Origin: a candidate division WWE3 bacterium
GTDB lineage: Bacteria > Patescibacteriota > WWE3 > UBA101185 > UBA10185
Direction: 5' to 3'
NCBI GenBank assembly: GCA_012798315.1
Contig: JAAZNL010000016.1
Span: 1-52,403, forward strand
Length of the DNA: 52,403 nucleotides
Both the position numbers and the translations under genes were made by a program. This document shows, in pieces, positions 17,074-28,677 of the stretch (positions are counted from its first letter, which is position 1; every line of letters begins with the position of its first letter). Under the pieces are notes generated by a model, which saw nothing but the letters and a program-made list of their open reading frames with translations, was not told the origin of the DNA and made no database searches.

Positions 17074-19173
17074 CTAGCCTTGAACTGCCGCCTTTTCCAA
17101 GATATGAACTTTTAAACCCTTGGCATCGGCAGTCACCCGAACTTCTGCGCCTTCGGTTAAATCTCCATTTATTAGCTTCTCTGACAATAAATTGTCCAAT
17201 TCCTTTTGTATCAGCCTTCGCAGTGGGCGGGCTCCGTAGTCATCGTTATAACCGTGTTCTGCAAAATATTTAATAGCTTTTTCATCAACGACCAACTGTA
17301 CATTTTGCTCCAGCAGAAGTTTTTCGGTCTTTTTTATCATTCTTCGGCTGATCTCCGCAATATCATCGTGTGTTAAGGTCGAAAAAATGATGATATCGTC
17401 TATTCTGTTTAAAAATTCCGGTCTAAAAGCGTCGCGTAATAGACTGAATACTTTTTTCTCAAATTCTGTCTTATTCTGCTCAACGGTTTTTGCGTTTTTA
17501 TCGGTATCAAAGCCAATACTCGGACGTCGCAAAAACTCTGATCCCACGTTGGATGTTAATATCATTATAGTGTTTTTAAAGTCAACGGTACGACCCTTGC
17601 TGTCGGTCAAACGCCCGTCTTCCATAATTTGCAATAATGCATTAAATGTGTCCGGATGCGCTTTTTCTACTTCATCCAGTAGTATTACCGAAAACGGTTT
17701 TCGTCTTACTATTTCCGTTAAATTGCCGCCTTGGTCGTAACCGACATATCCGGGGGGCGCTCCGATCATTTTGCTTACCGAATGTTTTTCCATGTATTCA
17801 CTCATGTCCAATCTGACAATCATATCTTCATCACCATAGAGTGCCTCCGCGAGCGCCTTGGCTAATTCCGTCTTACCTACACCTGTAGGGCCTAAGAACA
17901 GAAAAGTTCCTATTGGTCTTTTCGGATCCTTCAACCCTGCCCTTGAGCGTCTTATAGCTTCAGCTAATGACTTAATCGCCGCAGTCTGTCCGACTATTCT
18001 CTCCTTAAGTTTTTCTTCAAGATGCAGTAAACGGTCCCGCTCTTCAACATTTAGTTTATCAAGAGGTATGCCTGTAGATCTGGATACCACTTTAATTACA
18101 GCTTCTTCTGTGACATCAGGTATTTCTTCTAGCTTGGTTCTGGTCCAAATATCCAAAAGTTCGCCCTTAATTTTTTCTAGCTCAGCAATACGTATTTCAA
18201 CACCTTTAAGTTCATCCGGTTGTAAATTTGTTCGCGCTCTTTCTTTTAGTGATGCCAATTCCTCTTCTACGGTTTTTAAGTTTTCCGGTTCTTTAACCTG
18301 CGATAACCTAACAAGTGCTGATGCTTCGTCTATAATGTCTATCGCCTTGTCAGGTAAAAATCTATCGCTAATGTATCGATCGCTCATTTTAACCGCGTTA
18401 AGTATTGCTTCGTCTGTTATTCGTACATGATGATGCTTTTCATATCTTTCACGAAGTCCCTTAATTATTTCAACCGTTTCCTCAGAAGTGGGCTCATTAA
18501 CCATAATCGGCTGAAATCGTCTTTCGAGAGCTGCGTCTTTCTCAATATATTTCCTGTATTCATCGATTGTAGTTGCACCGACCATTTGCATTTCACCCCT
18601 GGCCAAAGCCGGTTTTAAAATATTGGCGGCATCCATAGAACCCTCAGCTGAACCCGCACCGACTACAGTATGCAGTTCATCTATAAACATAATAATTTGT
18701 CCGGAAGATCCGATTACCTCTGTAAGAATATCTTTTAAACGACCTTCAAACATTCCTCTATGAGATGTACCGGCAATAACAGATGCTAAATCCAAAGCAA
18801 AAACGCGTTTACCCCGCAATGGCTCAGGAACCTGGCCGGCAATGATTTTCTGGGCCAATCCTTCAACAATCGCTGTTTTACCAACTCCGGGATCTCCAAT
18901 TAAAACAGGATTATTTTTTGTTCTTCTGGAAAGAATATGAATCACACGTTCAATCTCGTTTTTTCGGCCGATTACCGGATCAAGCTTACCTTCGCGAGCC
19001 ATTTGGGTTAAATCCCGGCCGAATTTATCAAGTTTACTTGCACTGTTAGTTGTTTCTTTCATAATCTCGTTGTAACAAACCTCACACAAGGCCATGTATA
19101 TTTGTTTGCCTTCAACAATTCTATTTATAGGAATTTTCGCGGGACGTTGTCCGCATCTATGACACAAAACCAT
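17074..19173 (-). CDS. clpC: ClpC/ClpA-type AAA+ ATPase, short N-terminal zinc-finger form
   Basis: Two AAA modules ([33 protein letters not shown]); N-terminal CHRCGQRPA...CEVC. Confidence 0.88.
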   Translation of the reverse strand: MVLCHRCGQRPAKIPINRIVEGKQIYMALCEVCYNEIMKETTNSASKLDKFGRDLTQMAREGKLDPVIGRKNEIERVIHILSRRTKNNPVLIGDPGVGKTAIVEGLAQKIIAGQVPEPLRGKRVFALDLASVIAGTSHRGMFEGRLKDILTEVIGSSGQIIMFIDELHTVVGAGSAEGSMDAANILKPALARGEMQMVGATTIDEYRKYIEKDAALERRFQPIMVNEPTSEETVEIIKGLRERYEKHHHVRITDEAILNAVKMSDRYISDRFLPDKAIDIIDEASALVRLSQVKEPENLKTVEEELASLKERARTNLQPDELKGVEIRIAELEKIKGELLDIWTRTKLEEIPDVTEEAVIKVVSRSTGIPLDKLNVEERDRLLHLEEKLKERIVGQTAAIKSLAEAIRRSRAGLKDPKRPIGTFLFLGPTGVGKTELAKALAEALYGDEDMIVRLDMSEYMEKHSVSKMIGAPPGYVGYDQGGNLTEIVRRKPFSVILLDEVEKAHPDTFNALLQIMEDGRLTDSKGRTVDFKNTIMILTSNVGSEFLRRPSIGFDTDKNAKTVEQNKTEFEKKVFSLLRDAFRPEFLNRIDDIIIFSTLTHDDIAEISRRMIKKTEKLLLEQNVQLVVDEKAIKYFAEHGYNDDYGARPLRRLIQKELDNLLSEKLINGDLTEGAEVRVTADAKGLKVHILEKAAVQG

Positions 19174-19245
19174 ATTGAGATTTTAACAGATCTATCACTT
19201 ATTGCAATAGAGTGATAATGCCTAGATCACAATAACACGTTAAAA

Positions 19246-21093
19246 TTAGTGTTCCCAAACATCTCCGATAAACGGATCTGATATAACTTTTACGTTTTTA
19301 ATAAAAAGCTGAGCTGCGCGTATCATTTGATCTGATTGAATTTTGGACCATTCCTCGGCCTGATCTTCCCTCACTTCCGTAACAATTTCGTCATGTACCG
19401 TATGTGTAATTGATCCGTCTATATGTTCGCTTTTTAGTTTTTCATTTATATAGACTAAGGCATATTTAACAGCGTCAGCGTTGGTGCCTTGAATCGGGTG
19501 GTTCTTTGCTTCGCGTTCTATGGAAGATACTTTTTTTCTAAATTCCGGATCGTCATTTTGTGGTTTATCGTACCAGCGTTTTCGCCCGGCAGGAGTCATA
19601 CTCCACCCATTTCTAACAGCAGTTTTTGCTGTTTTGTCTAAAAATTCTCTAACACTAGGATAACTCGCAAAATATTTGTTCATGTAATCTTCCGCTTCTT
19701 CCTTACTAACAGGTTTACCGGTTTCCATGTACAGTCGATTGGCCAGTCCCATAGGACCCATTCCGTACATTAATCCAAAACCGATTGGCTTTGCAATTTG
19801 GCGTAAATCCGGATATTTCTTTTTAAAATCAGGAGTATATTCTTTGCCAAACATTAACGAAGCTGTATACGAGTGTATATCAAGTCCTTCATTCAGTGCG
19901 TTAACCATCTTTACGTCTTTAGAAAGCTCTGCCAAAATTCTCATTTCGAACGCGGAGTAGTCCGCAACAACCAGTTTGTATCCATGTTTGGGGTTTATAC
20001 ATTGTCTGAAAGGAGCTTCTTCTGAATTACGTGGAATTTGTTGTAGGTTCGGATTGTTGCATGAAAATCTTCCTGTGGCAGTACCCATTTGGTTAAATTC
20101 CGGATGCACACGGCCTGTTACTTTATTTATTTTTTCTAACAGCGTGTCTCCGAATGCCGAAACTAATTTTTCATACTGACGGTAATCCCTAAGCATTTTT
20201 GCGACGGGGTGAGTACAACCTGATAAAATAGCATCACCGGTTGAAGGCAGGTCCAATCCCAATCTTTTGTTAAACAACTCTAATAACTGCACGTTGCTAT
20301 TTATATTTATAAAATCGCTGGAATTACCAAAAAGGTCTATTGCTGTTGCTCCGTAATAAGGTTTAATTGCTTCCTGGAATTCCTTAGCGTATTTTTCTCT
20401 CTTTTCCTTAAGACGGGAAATTATGTCGCGCCATTTTTCCTGATTTAAATAAATTCCGGTAAGTTCCATATCGCCTACTACGCGTGTAACCGCAAACTCT
20501 AATTTTCCAATGTTTATTAGATTTTCTTTTTTCAGTTTTTCAAGTTGTTTCTCAAAAATTGGAAACATTATTAAAGTATCAAGGGCGGCGTATTTTAACT
20601 GTGTCTCACTGAACTGAGTTTTAGAATTTGCAACCGCGAATGTCTTCCGGGTATCTTTCTCCATTGTTAAACCCAAGTATGCACTAGCTAAATCTTTTAG
20701 CGCGTAATAAGCTTTTCCAAGACCCGAATTTAGGATTGCTTCAGCTAACATTGTGTCAAAAATATTATCAACGGCAATTCCTGTGTGTACTTTAATAAAT
20801 TTGTAATCAAACTTTCCATTATGCAATATTTTTATTCTGTCCTTACTTTCTAGAAATTCCTTTAATCTGGGAAAATTCTTCATATCAATGCTTCTGGCAT
20901 CAAAAATATAAGATATTGACGGTGTGCTTACCTGGATCATTAACAAAATACCGGAATATGGGTCTAAGCTTGTAGATTCAACGTCAACTCCTACGACTTT
21001 TTCTTTTTCCAGCGCGTCCAACGCATTATTAGCCTCTTCTAAGGTCGTAACATATACAAATTTCGGGTTTTCAGGATCAAATTTAAACTCCAT
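19246..21093 (-). CDS. polA: DNA polymerase I (3'-5' exonuclease and polymerase domains; no 5' nuclease)
   Basis: VGVDVESTSLDPY exonuclease motif; DYSAFEMRILAELS, KPIGFGLMYGMG, HTVHDEIVTEV. Confidence 0.93.
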   Translation of the reverse strand: MEFKFDPENPKFVYVTTLEEANNALDALEKEKVVGVDVESTSLDPYSGILLMIQVSTPSISYIFDARSIDMKNFPRLKEFLESKDRIKILHNGKFDYKFIKVHTGIAVDNIFDTMLAEAILNSGLGKAYYALKDLASAYLGLTMEKDTRKTFAVANSKTQFSETQLKYAALDTLIMFPIFEKQLEKLKKENLINIGKLEFAVTRVVGDMELTGIYLNQEKWRDIISRLKEKREKYAKEFQEAIKPYYGATAIDLFGNSSDFININSNVQLLELFNKRLGLDLPSTGDAILSGCTHPVAKMLRDYRQYEKLVSAFGDTLLEKINKVTGRVHPEFNQMGTATGRFSCNNPNLQQIPRNSEEAPFRQCINPKHGYKLVVADYSAFEMRILAELSKDVKMVNALNEGLDIHSYTASLMFGKEYTPDFKKKYPDLRQIAKPIGFGLMYGMGPMGLANRLYMETGKPVSKEEAEDYMNKYFASYPSVREFLDKTAKTAVRNGWSMTPAGRKRWYDKPQNDDPEFRKKVSSIEREAKNHPIQGTNADAVKYALVYINEKLKSEHIDGSITHTVHDEIVTEVREDQAEEWSKIQSDQMIRAAQLFIKNVKVISDPFIGDVWEH

Positions 21094-21150
21094 AAAATTA
21101 TTATAGGTGGTCTTCCTATTTTAAAAAGCTATTTTCGTGTGGATATTAAA

Positions 21151-22467
21151 TTAACTTTGCAATAACTCGGTTAATATTTTTCTAGCCACTTCCGCCTCTG
21201 CCTTACCTTTAGACTCTCTCATTATCATACCTACTAAAAATTCCACTGACGCGGTACTCCCGTTTTTATAATCTTCGACAGCTTTAATGTTTTTTAAAAT
21301 TGCAGATTTAGCAAATTCTTTTATTTTTTCCGGGTCAGTAATTTTATCGTCTTCAGATTTTAGTTTTGAAATAAATTCTTCAACGGATAAACTCTGATAT
21401 TCCTTTTTGTTTACTAAAGTGTTTGCCGCTTTTTCAGCGGTTACACCTGAGTTAATAATCGAATCAAGTTTTTTACTCGTTTCTGGGCCAAAAGCAAAAA
21501 CCACAGCATTTGCCGTTTTCATCGGTATACCTAATTTCGTATAACGGGCGACAACTTCCTCTGGCAACTCCACCATTCTTGATTTTAATTTTTCAATATG
21601 TGCGTCATCAAAAACCATCGGCGGGATATCCGGTTCGGGAAAATATCTGTAATCATGCGCTTCTTCCTTATCGCGTTGAGGTACGGTTTTGGCGGTAGCT
21701 TCGTTATATCCTCGATTCTCTTGTTTTACAATTCCGCCTCCGTTTATTATTTCCGTCTGTCTTTCAATTTCGGCTAAAACGGCCTTTTCCATAAATCGAA
21801 ATGAATTAATATTTTTAATTTCGACTTTATATTTTGGTAGTTCTCCCCGTTTTTCCATTTCGGGAGTACGTAAAGAGATATTGGCTTCTAAACGCATTTG
21901 GCCTTTTTCCATATCAACGTCTCCGATGCCTAGAAACCTTACTGTGGTTTGTACTTTTTTACAAAATTCGGCAGCATCTTCCACAGAATTAAATACCGGT
22001 TTTGTAACAATTTCCACTAAAGGCATACCGGACTTATTAAAGTCAATTAGTGTTTTTCCACCTTGATGAAAAGATTTTGCTGTATCTTCTTCTAAATGGA
22101 TACGCTCAATTTCCATTTTTTTGCCATTGTCCAATTCTATCCAACCTCCTATGCAAAAAGGCTCTTTATATTGGCTTATTTGGTAACCTTTTGCTAAATC
22201 GGGATAAAAGTAATGTTTTCTATCGAATTTTGAGTTTTTGTTTAATTCACAATGAAGGGCAAGACCTAATAATTGTGCCTTTTCTATAGCATCATAATTA
22301 GGAACCGGTAAAGCACCCGGCAATCCCAAACATACCGGACACGTGTGAGTATTTGGCGAAGCATCATAAATGTCAGCCGGGCAGCGACAAAACATTTTAT
22401 TATTCGTTCTAAGATGCAGATGTATTTCCAGTCCTAAAACCAGTTTTAAATCATTTGAAGTGGACAT
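21151..22467 (-). CDS. gatB: Asp-tRNA(Asn)/Glu-tRNA(Gln) amidotransferase subunit B
   Basis: LVLGLEIHLHLRTNNKMFCRC, YRYFPEPDIPP. Confidence 0.95.
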   Translation of the reverse strand: MSTSNDLKLVLGLEIHLHLRTNNKMFCRCPADIYDASPNTHTCPVCLGLPGALPVPNYDAIEKAQLLGLALHCELNKNSKFDRKHYFYPDLAKGYQISQYKEPFCIGGWIELDNGKKMEIERIHLEEDTAKSFHQGGKTLIDFNKSGMPLVEIVTKPVFNSVEDAAEFCKKVQTTVRFLGIGDVDMEKGQMRLEANISLRTPEMEKRGELPKYKVEIKNINSFRFMEKAVLAEIERQTEIINGGGIVKQENRGYNEATAKTVPQRDKEEAHDYRYFPEPDIPPMVFDDAHIEKLKSRMVELPEEVVARYTKLGIPMKTANAVVFAFGPETSKKLDSIINSGVTAEKAANTLVNKKEYQSLSVEEFISKLKSEDDKITDPEKIKEFAKSAILKNIKAVEDYKNGSTASVEFLVGMIMRESKGKAEAEVARKILTELLQS

Positions 22468-22498
22468 ATCTTTTTTCCCGAATGAAGTATAGCACGCT

Positions 22499-22897
22499 TT
22501 AAGGCATGCGCACCCGGAGACGGGTTAACGCCGTTTTAAGCGTGGCGATAGCATCCCCTACCACATAATAAGGCGGGTCGTAGTCACTTTCGTGAACTAA
22601 ATTATTACGTATTTTGTGAGCTTCCCAAATTTTTCCGTATGTATCTTTATCAAAATATGTTTTAGCGTTTTTTAAACGCTCCCCCATTGATTCGCCGGAA
22701 ACCATATCTTTTAAAGCGGCATCAAATGTACGGTCTGCAATTATTAATGCTTGCCTCAAAGAAGACGGCTGTCTGGTAGCGAGCAATCCGGAAATTTTTT
22801 CCCAATCGGATACTATTTTACGTTCGGTCTTGATGGTAACAAAACCCCCGTCACCGGAACCAAAAGAAAATAAGTCAAAGAAATTAAACAAACCCAT
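22499..22897 (-). CDS. Hypothetical protein, 132 aa
   Basis: In the gat cluster, between gatA and gatB. Confidence 0.6.
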   Translation of the reverse strand: MGLFNFFDLFSFGSGDGGFVTIKTERKIVSDWEKISGLLATRQPSSLRQALIIADRTFDAALKDMVSGESMGERLKNAKTYFDKDTYGKIWEAHKIRNNLVHESDYDPPYYVVGDAIATLKTALTRLRVRMP

Positions 22898-22898
22898 A

Positions 22899-23093
22899 TT
22901 AATGTATAAATATCCTTTTACTCACGTAAAAGAGAACGCCCATTGAAATCCCATGCACCACGACTTTAGCAAAAGTAGGCACTTCCTCAATCGGACGCTG
23001 CAATACAAAGGATAAAAACCAATTTCCCAGGAGAATTGCGGCTACCAAAAAGCTGGTAAATATAATTATGTTAATAATACCTTTACTGTTCAT
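22899..23093 (-). CDS. Small membrane protein, 64 aa
   Basis: Two hydrophobic segments; start abuts the gatA stop. Confidence 0.6.
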   Translation of the reverse strand: MNSKGIINIIIFTSFLVAAILLGNWFLSFVLQRPIEEVPTFAKVVVHGISMGVLFYVSKRIFIH

Positions 23094-24520
23094 TATTTAA
23101 GTTCCGCTTTTACTTTATGATAATTTGTTACTTGTTGAAACCTATTTGCCGCTCTTAGAATTTTAGTCTCCTCAAACATGTTAGCCATAATTTGAAGTCC
23201 TACAGGCATTCCACCGCTTAACCCGCACGGAATTGAGATACCGTTAATTCCGGCAATACTGCTTGGTTCGGCAAGTACGTCCATAAGTTCTCCAAACATT
23301 GGGGACTTGTCACTTTCACCAAGATCCATTGCTACACACGGCATAGTAGGTCCTACTATTAAATCTACATCATTAAACGCTTTTTTAAAATCATTTACTA
23401 TTTCTGTACGTACTTTTTGAGCCTTTGCATAGTATTGATCATAATAACCGGCACTTAAAGCGTAAGCGCCTAGCATCATTCTCTTTTTAGCTTCGAAGCC
23501 AAAGTTTGTCCTGTCATTTCCGTATCTGATTCCATCTAGCCTGGCCAAATTAGAAGAAACCTCCGATCGTTGTAAAATTGTGTAAACCGCAATGGAGTAT
23601 TTCGGACTCAAAAGATCCATATCTACAATTTGCGCGCCCAGTTCTTTAAATGTTTCTATTGCTTCCTCGGTTCGTTCTCTGACTCCGGACTCCAGTTCAA
23701 TTTCAAAATAAGATCTTGGCTTTCCAATCCGAACTCCTTTTAAGTCTCCCTGTTGCATAAGTTTATAATAGTCATCCGTTGGCAAGGGTGAACTTGTCGC
23801 ATCAAAAGGATCTTTTCCAGCGATTATGTTTAAAATATAACCCGCGTCTAAAGCATTTTTTACCAGCGGCCCAGGTGAATCTGTAGATGACGCCATGGCT
23901 ATGAGCCCATAACGGCTTACTCTTCCGTAAGTCGGCTTAATCCCGGTTATTCCGCACCATGCCGCAGGGCCTCTGATACTCCCGGCTGTCTCACTTCCTG
24001 TAGCAAAAATGCACATATCTGCTGCTACCGCGGCGGCAGAACCTCCGGACGAACCACCGGGTACTTTTTTATAATTCCAGGGATTTGTTGTTTTAAAAAA
24101 ATCCGAAGTTTCAGTAGATGAGCCGTGGGCAAATGCGTCCATATTAGTCTTTCCCAACAATATAGCTCCTGCATCTTTAAGACGCTTCGTTACTGTAGAC
24201 TCGTATGGAGGAATATATCCTTTTAGAACGTTTGAACTCGCTGTGGTTTGAACTCCTTCGGTATTGTAATTATCTTTACAGGCATAAGGAATTCCTAACA
24301 GAGGGAATTCGCTAAAAGCATCGGCTCCTTTTTCTGCGAGTATTTGGTCCGCTTTTTTAGCTGATTCCAAAGCACTTTCTTTGGTTAACGTTACAAACGC
24401 TTTAATTTTGGAATCATACTTATCTATTTGCGTATAACATGAGTTAACCAGATCAACACTGGAAAACTTTTTTGTTTTAAGGCCCTCTATTGCTTCTAAA
24501 ATAGTTAAAGTGTTTATCAT
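23093..24520 (-). CDS. gatA: Asp-tRNA(Asn)/Glu-tRNA(Gln) amidotransferase subunit A
   Basis: Amidase signature KVPGGSSGGSAAAVAADM...GSETAGSIRGPAAWCG. Confidence 0.96.
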   Translation of the reverse strand: MINTLTILEAIEGLKTKKFSSVDLVNSCYTQIDKYDSKIKAFVTLTKESALESAKKADQILAEKGADAFSEFPLLGIPYACKDNYNTEGVQTTASSNVLKGYIPPYESTVTKRLKDAGAILLGKTNMDAFAHGSSTETSDFFKTTNPWNYKKVPGGSSGGSAAAVAADMCIFATGSETAGSIRGPAAWCGITGIKPTYGRVSRYGLIAMASSTDSPGPLVKNALDAGYILNIIAGKDPFDATSSPLPTDDYYKLMQQGDLKGVRIGKPRSYFEIELESGVRERTEEAIETFKELGAQIVDMDLLSPKYSIAVYTILQRSEVSSNLARLDGIRYGNDRTNFGFEAKKRMMLGAYALSAGYYDQYYAKAQKVRTEIVNDFKKAFNDVDLIVGPTMPCVAMDLGESDKSPMFGELMDVLAEPSSIAGINGISIPCGLSGGMPVGLQIMANMFEETKILRAANRFQQVTNYHKVKAELK

Positions 24521-24529
24521 AGAGTAAAT

Positions 24530-24829
24530 CTAACGGTCAAACACCGCGTCTGTAACAAAAAGGTCATTTAACTTTACTTTTGCGTTCGATAAAGCTTTTT
24601 CTTGAGATAAGGTTCCCGAAGGTTCGCTTTCCTTTTGGAAAACATTCGTTAGGCCGGTAACTTGATATGTGGGAGGTAGCGAAGCTAAATCCAACTCATT
24701 TAAAACTTCTATGCTTTTAAGGGTGTCGTTAAACATTTCAGCCAATTTTTCTTCAACTCCGCTAACATCGAGTTTGCACAATTTGGCTATTTTTTTAACT
24801 GTTTCTTGTGTGATAAGTTGTTCGGTCAT
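24530..24829 (-). CDS. gatC: Asp-tRNA(Asn)/Glu-tRNA(Gln) amidotransferase subunit C
   Basis: Size, KIAKLCKLDVS N-terminus, adjacency to gatA. Confidence 0.88.
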   Translation of the reverse strand: MTEQLITQETVKKIAKLCKLDVSGVEEKLAEMFNDTLKSIEVLNELDLASLPPTYQVTGLTNVFQKESEPSGTLSQEKALSNAKVKLNDLFVTDAVFDR

Positions 24830-24851
24830 CGTGGTAATAATAGCAGAGGCT

Positions 24852-25754
24852 TTACATGTTTTCTAGCCGTCTTATACGATCTTCAATTGGGGGATGCGTA
24901 TTAAACATATTCGCAAAAAATCCTGCGGCTTCGCCTCTGATCGGACTTTTTATATATAAATGGGCTGTAGCGCCGTTCGCCGCCTCTAAAATTTCGTTGT
25001 CGCCGGCAAGTTTTCTAAGGGCATTAGCCAAACCCAGGGGGTAGCGGGTTATTAAAGCGGCTGTTGAATCTGCCAAGTATTCACGATTCCGGCCGATGGC
25101 CAACTTTATTAGAGTAGCAATTAAAGGACTTAATAATATGAGAACAATACCGATTAAAAAGATGATTCCGGAGCCTTCGTTGTTGCTGTTGCTTCTTTTG
25201 CGACCGCCGCCGTATAAAGCGCCACGGGTGAACCAATCGCTTAATAATGTCACCGTTCCAACAAGAACAGACACAATGGACATAAGTAAAATGTCCTGAT
25301 TCCCAATATGAGACATTTCGTGTGCCACTACGCCTTCTAATTCACGTTTTTCCAAAGAAGATACGATACCGGTGGTAAACACAATAACACTGTGATCTTG
25401 GTCTCTTCCAGTAGCAAAAGCGTTCATTGCAGTATCATCTATTAAATAGACTCGCGGCATTTTTATACCGGAAGCTATGCTCATGTTCTGAACTAAGTTC
25501 AGCAAATCTCTATGGATTACTGGGTTAGCCTTAACAGCTCCTGATATAGACAAAACTATGCTATCGGAAAAATAATACGAAACAAAAGACGAAATGCCCG
25601 AAAAGATTAGGGCTATTCCCGTCATAAAATATCCGGATCCTTGAAAGTAATACTCGCCAATAAACCAACTAACTAAACATACTACAGCTGTAAAACCCAG
25701 CATAACTAAAAATGTTTCCTGTCTGTTTTTATCTATGTTTTGGTATATGGTCAT
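24852..25754 (-). CDS. htpX: Membrane zinc metalloprotease HtpX
   Basis: VVAHEMSHIGNQD HEXXH motif, YLIDDTAMNAFATGRD. Confidence 0.93.
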   Translation of the reverse strand: MTIYQNIDKNRQETFLVMLGFTAVVCLVSWFIGEYYFQGSGYFMTGIALIFSGISSFVSYYFSDSIVLSISGAVKANPVIHRDLLNLVQNMSIASGIKMPRVYLIDDTAMNAFATGRDQDHSVIVFTTGIVSSLEKRELEGVVAHEMSHIGNQDILLMSIVSVLVGTVTLLSDWFTRGALYGGGRKRSNSNNEGSGIIFLIGIVLILLSPLIATLIKLAIGRNREYLADSTAALITRYPLGLANALRKLAGDNEILEAANGATAHLYIKSPIRGEAAGFFANMFNTHPPIEDRIRRLENM

Positions 25755-26218
25755 GCTTTTTCTGTTTCATTTGGCAGCCAGCCATACTCCGAATAATATA
25801 TACCTGATCTAGCGTCCTCCCAACATTTTTTTACTGTTGGAATCAGGTTATCGGGTAAATTCTCCCATGAGAACCATTCCAGCTTATCGGACTTTTCCGG
25901 TTCGCATATTTTAGGTTCTCCAGTAAATGCTTTAACATAAAACACGTTATAGAAAAACTCATTTCCGGCAACCTTGGGTGAAATATGGAGTAAATGAATA
26001 AAATCCAAATCCTCTGTTTTTACCTGAATACCTATTTCTTCTTTTAACTCTCTGACCAAAGCTTCCCTAAGAGTTTCATTTCCATCGGAGTTCCCGCCAA
26101 CAAGAGAAAAATATCCATCCCTCCACCCTGTTTTAAATCTTCTTTGGAGCAGATATTTCCCATCTTTCTCAATAACCGCCAGCACCGCTATTCTAACGGA
26201 AAGTATATGGTTAGACAT
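25751..26218 (-). CDS. NUDIX hydrolase
   Basis: GGNSDGNETLREALVRELKEEIGI Nudix box. Confidence 0.9.
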   Translation of the reverse strand: MSNHILSVRIAVLAVIEKDGKYLLQRRFKTGWRDGYFSLVGGNSDGNETLREALVRELKEEIGIQVKTEDLDFIHLLHISPKVAGNEFFYNVFYVKAFTGEPKICEPEKSDKLEWFSWENLPDNLIPTVKKCWEDARSGIYYSEYGWLPNETEKA

Positions 26219-26231
26219 ATAGTGTTTAAAC

Positions 26232-26771
26232 TTAGAACTGAACTTTTACTGGAGCTCTCTCAGCCTCTTCGGCTTCGAAGAATTCCTCGGCCTTAAAACC
26301 AAAAACCCCTGCAATAAGATTGCCGGGAAACATTACCAGCTTTTCGTTGAACTGTCGTACTACACTATTGAAAAACTGTCTGGAGTAGGCGACTTTATCT
26401 TCAGTGTCACTCAATTCTTTTTGAAGGTTTATAAATCCTTCCTGAGCCTTAAGTTCGGGGTATGCTTCGGCTATCGCAAATAAGCTTTTTAATGCGCTCG
26501 AAAGCATTACATCTGCTTCACCAGCCTCTTTAGGAGTCTGAGCTCCCATTAATGCGGATCGGGCCTTTGTAACATTTTCAAATACTTCTTTTTCATGAGA
26601 TGCGTAACCTTTTACGGTTTCAACTAAATTAGGAATTAAATCTGTACGTCTTTTTAGCTGTACATCAATTTGACTCCAAGCTTCTTTAATTTTAACTTTT
26701 AGAGAAGCTAAACTGTTATAAAAACCTATAACAAACAGGGCGATCAGGCCCAAAATAATGGCAAACCACAT
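26232..26771 (-). CDS. lemA: LemA family protein
   Basis: [40 protein letters not shown]. Confidence 0.93.
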   Translation of the reverse strand: MWFAIILGLIALFVIGFYNSLASLKVKIKEAWSQIDVQLKRRTDLIPNLVETVKGYASHEKEVFENVTKARSALMGAQTPKEAGEADVMLSSALKSLFAIAEAYPELKAQEGFINLQKELSDTEDKVAYSRQFFNSVVRQFNEKLVMFPGNLIAGVFGFKAEEFFEAEEAERAPVKVQF

Positions 26772-26853
26772 AAATCTAAACCTCCAATCACATAAATACT
26801 AAATTTATACTATCAATTTATTACTGTTTAGACAAAGTTGCAACGTAATACGG

Positions 26854-28599
26854 TCACGGACGTAACAAAGTTACAAAGTCCTTATATGAATTAGTGTTAA
26901 TAACATTTCTTTTCTCACAAAAGCCGCGGCGTGCTGTATCTATACCGTATTTCATAAGATCGAGTTGATCAGTAGAGTGTGCATCGGTATTTACTATCAA
27001 TTTAATTCCTTTTTTTACAGCTACCCTTACCAAATCTTCAGTCAGATCTAACCGGTCAGGCTGAGCGTTTATTTCTATAGTTTTGTCGTTCGCCAATAAA
27101 GCGTCAAAAACAATTTTCCAATCGATATCACACGCCTCACGTTCGTTTATCAACCTTCCGGTAGGATGCCCAATAAACGAAATATATGGATTTTCAATGG
27201 CTTTAACTACTCTTTTAGTTATAGTAGCTTTATCCTGAGTAAATGCTGTATGAATCGAACCCAAAGCGTAATCCAATATTTTTAAAAGATCGTCAGGCAG
27301 TCCCAAAGTCGCGTCTGCCAATATGTTTACTTCCATCCCGTATAAAACTTTTATTTTGTTTTGGGAAGCGTTGATTTTGTCAATTTTCTCTCTCTGGGCT
27401 AACAGCATCCTCTCTACTTCTTTATATCCTCTGTTTATTACACTTGGTCCGTGGTCCGTTACTCCGTAATATTCGTATCTCAAATTAATTGCTTTTTCCA
27501 CCATCTCCTCCAAAGTATTTGCTCCGTCAGAAAAAATAGTGTGCGATTGTAAGTCTCCTTTTATATCGGTTAAAGTAATTAAGTTTGGAAGTTGATCTTT
27601 CCTGGCTAAATCAATTTCATCTGTCCCCTGTCTCAATTCAGGCGGTATATACGGAAGACCCACGGCTCTATAAAAATTCTCTTCGGTCTTGTACTTGCGC
27701 AATTCTCCGTCCCTTTTAATACCGTACTCGGATAAGGACATACCTTTTTCCAAAGCGTATGTGCGTAACAATACGTTATGCTGCTTTGATCCCGTGTTAT
27801 ATTGAAGCATAGAACCGTACGCTTCCGGTGAAGATACTCTTAAATCAACCTGAATATCTCCTGTTAACAAAATAACTGCTTTTTTATCACCTTTGGCAAC
27901 TACATCGTGGCTTTCCGGATAATTTATAAAGTATTCAATAGCTGCAGCAGAATCTGTTGTAGATACGACCATGTCCAAGTCTCCTACAGTAGGATTTCTT
28001 CGGCGTATTGAACCTAACGCATCAACTTTTTCCACACCGGGGCAAGTTTTCATATACTCTATTACCCGGCCGATAATTTGTTCAGCTTTAACTAAAAGCA
28101 TACGTTGTTTGTCGTTTTTGCTTGTTTTTGATTGCTGGATTGAATCCAAAATGTCTGCCTCGGATTTTTCACCAAAGCCTTCGATTGTTTTAATATGTCC
28201 GGCTTGGGCGTGTTTTTTTAGTTCTTCTAAAGCTGTTGACCTGTCTTTAAGATCAAAGGTGGCTGCGAGTTTAAAAGCTTTTTTTGCACCAACACCACGC
28301 AGTCCTAGTAAGGCGAACATGCCGTCGGGTAGACCTTTTTTTACTGATTCAAATTCCGAAACCAACCCCTTAGTAAATAAATCGTTTAAATGAGACGCTA
28401 ATGCGCTGCCAATGCCCGGCACATCGTCTAAACGCCCCTCTTCCCAAATATCCTGAATAGAAGTTGTTAAGCCGTCAATTATAGCTACAGCGTTTTGGTA
28501 AGCTCTGATTCTAAACCTATCTGCGCCTTTTATTTCCATAGCGGCTAATACTTCTTTTAGAATAGCCACCACCTCGCTATTGCTTATACGGTTATTCAT
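26854..28599 (-). CDS. polX: DNA polymerase/3'-5' exonuclease PolX
   Basis: Pol beta-like domain (DALGSIRRRNPTVGDLDMVVS) plus PHP domain (HTIFSDGANTLEEM). Confidence 0.93.
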   Translation of the reverse strand: MNNRISNSEVVAILKEVLAAMEIKGADRFRIRAYQNAVAIIDGLTTSIQDIWEEGRLDDVPGIGSALASHLNDLFTKGLVSEFESVKKGLPDGMFALLGLRGVGAKKAFKLAATFDLKDRSTALEELKKHAQAGHIKTIEGFGEKSEADILDSIQQSKTSKNDKQRMLLVKAEQIIGRVIEYMKTCPGVEKVDALGSIRRRNPTVGDLDMVVSTTDSAAAIEYFINYPESHDVVAKGDKKAVILLTGDIQVDLRVSSPEAYGSMLQYNTGSKQHNVLLRTYALEKGMSLSEYGIKRDGELRKYKTEENFYRAVGLPYIPPELRQGTDEIDLARKDQLPNLITLTDIKGDLQSHTIFSDGANTLEEMVEKAINLRYEYYGVTDHGPSVINRGYKEVERMLLAQREKIDKINASQNKIKVLYGMEVNILADATLGLPDDLLKILDYALGSIHTAFTQDKATITKRVVKAIENPYISFIGHPTGRLINEREACDIDWKIVFDALLANDKTIEINAQPDRLDLTEDLVRVAVKKGIKLIVNTDAHSTDQLDLMKYGIDTARRGFCEKRNVINTNSYKDFVTLLRP

Positions 28600-28677
28600 A
28601 ACATTATTGTATCATCGTAAACGCAGTTTCGTTGACTAGGCGTTTTCTGTCTGTTACCATGATTACGCTTAAAGAGT

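Noticed and set aside
17387-18618. Plus-strand ORFs antisense to clpC
   Set aside because: Low-complexity, Ser-rich shadow translations of a strongly conserved minus-strand gene.
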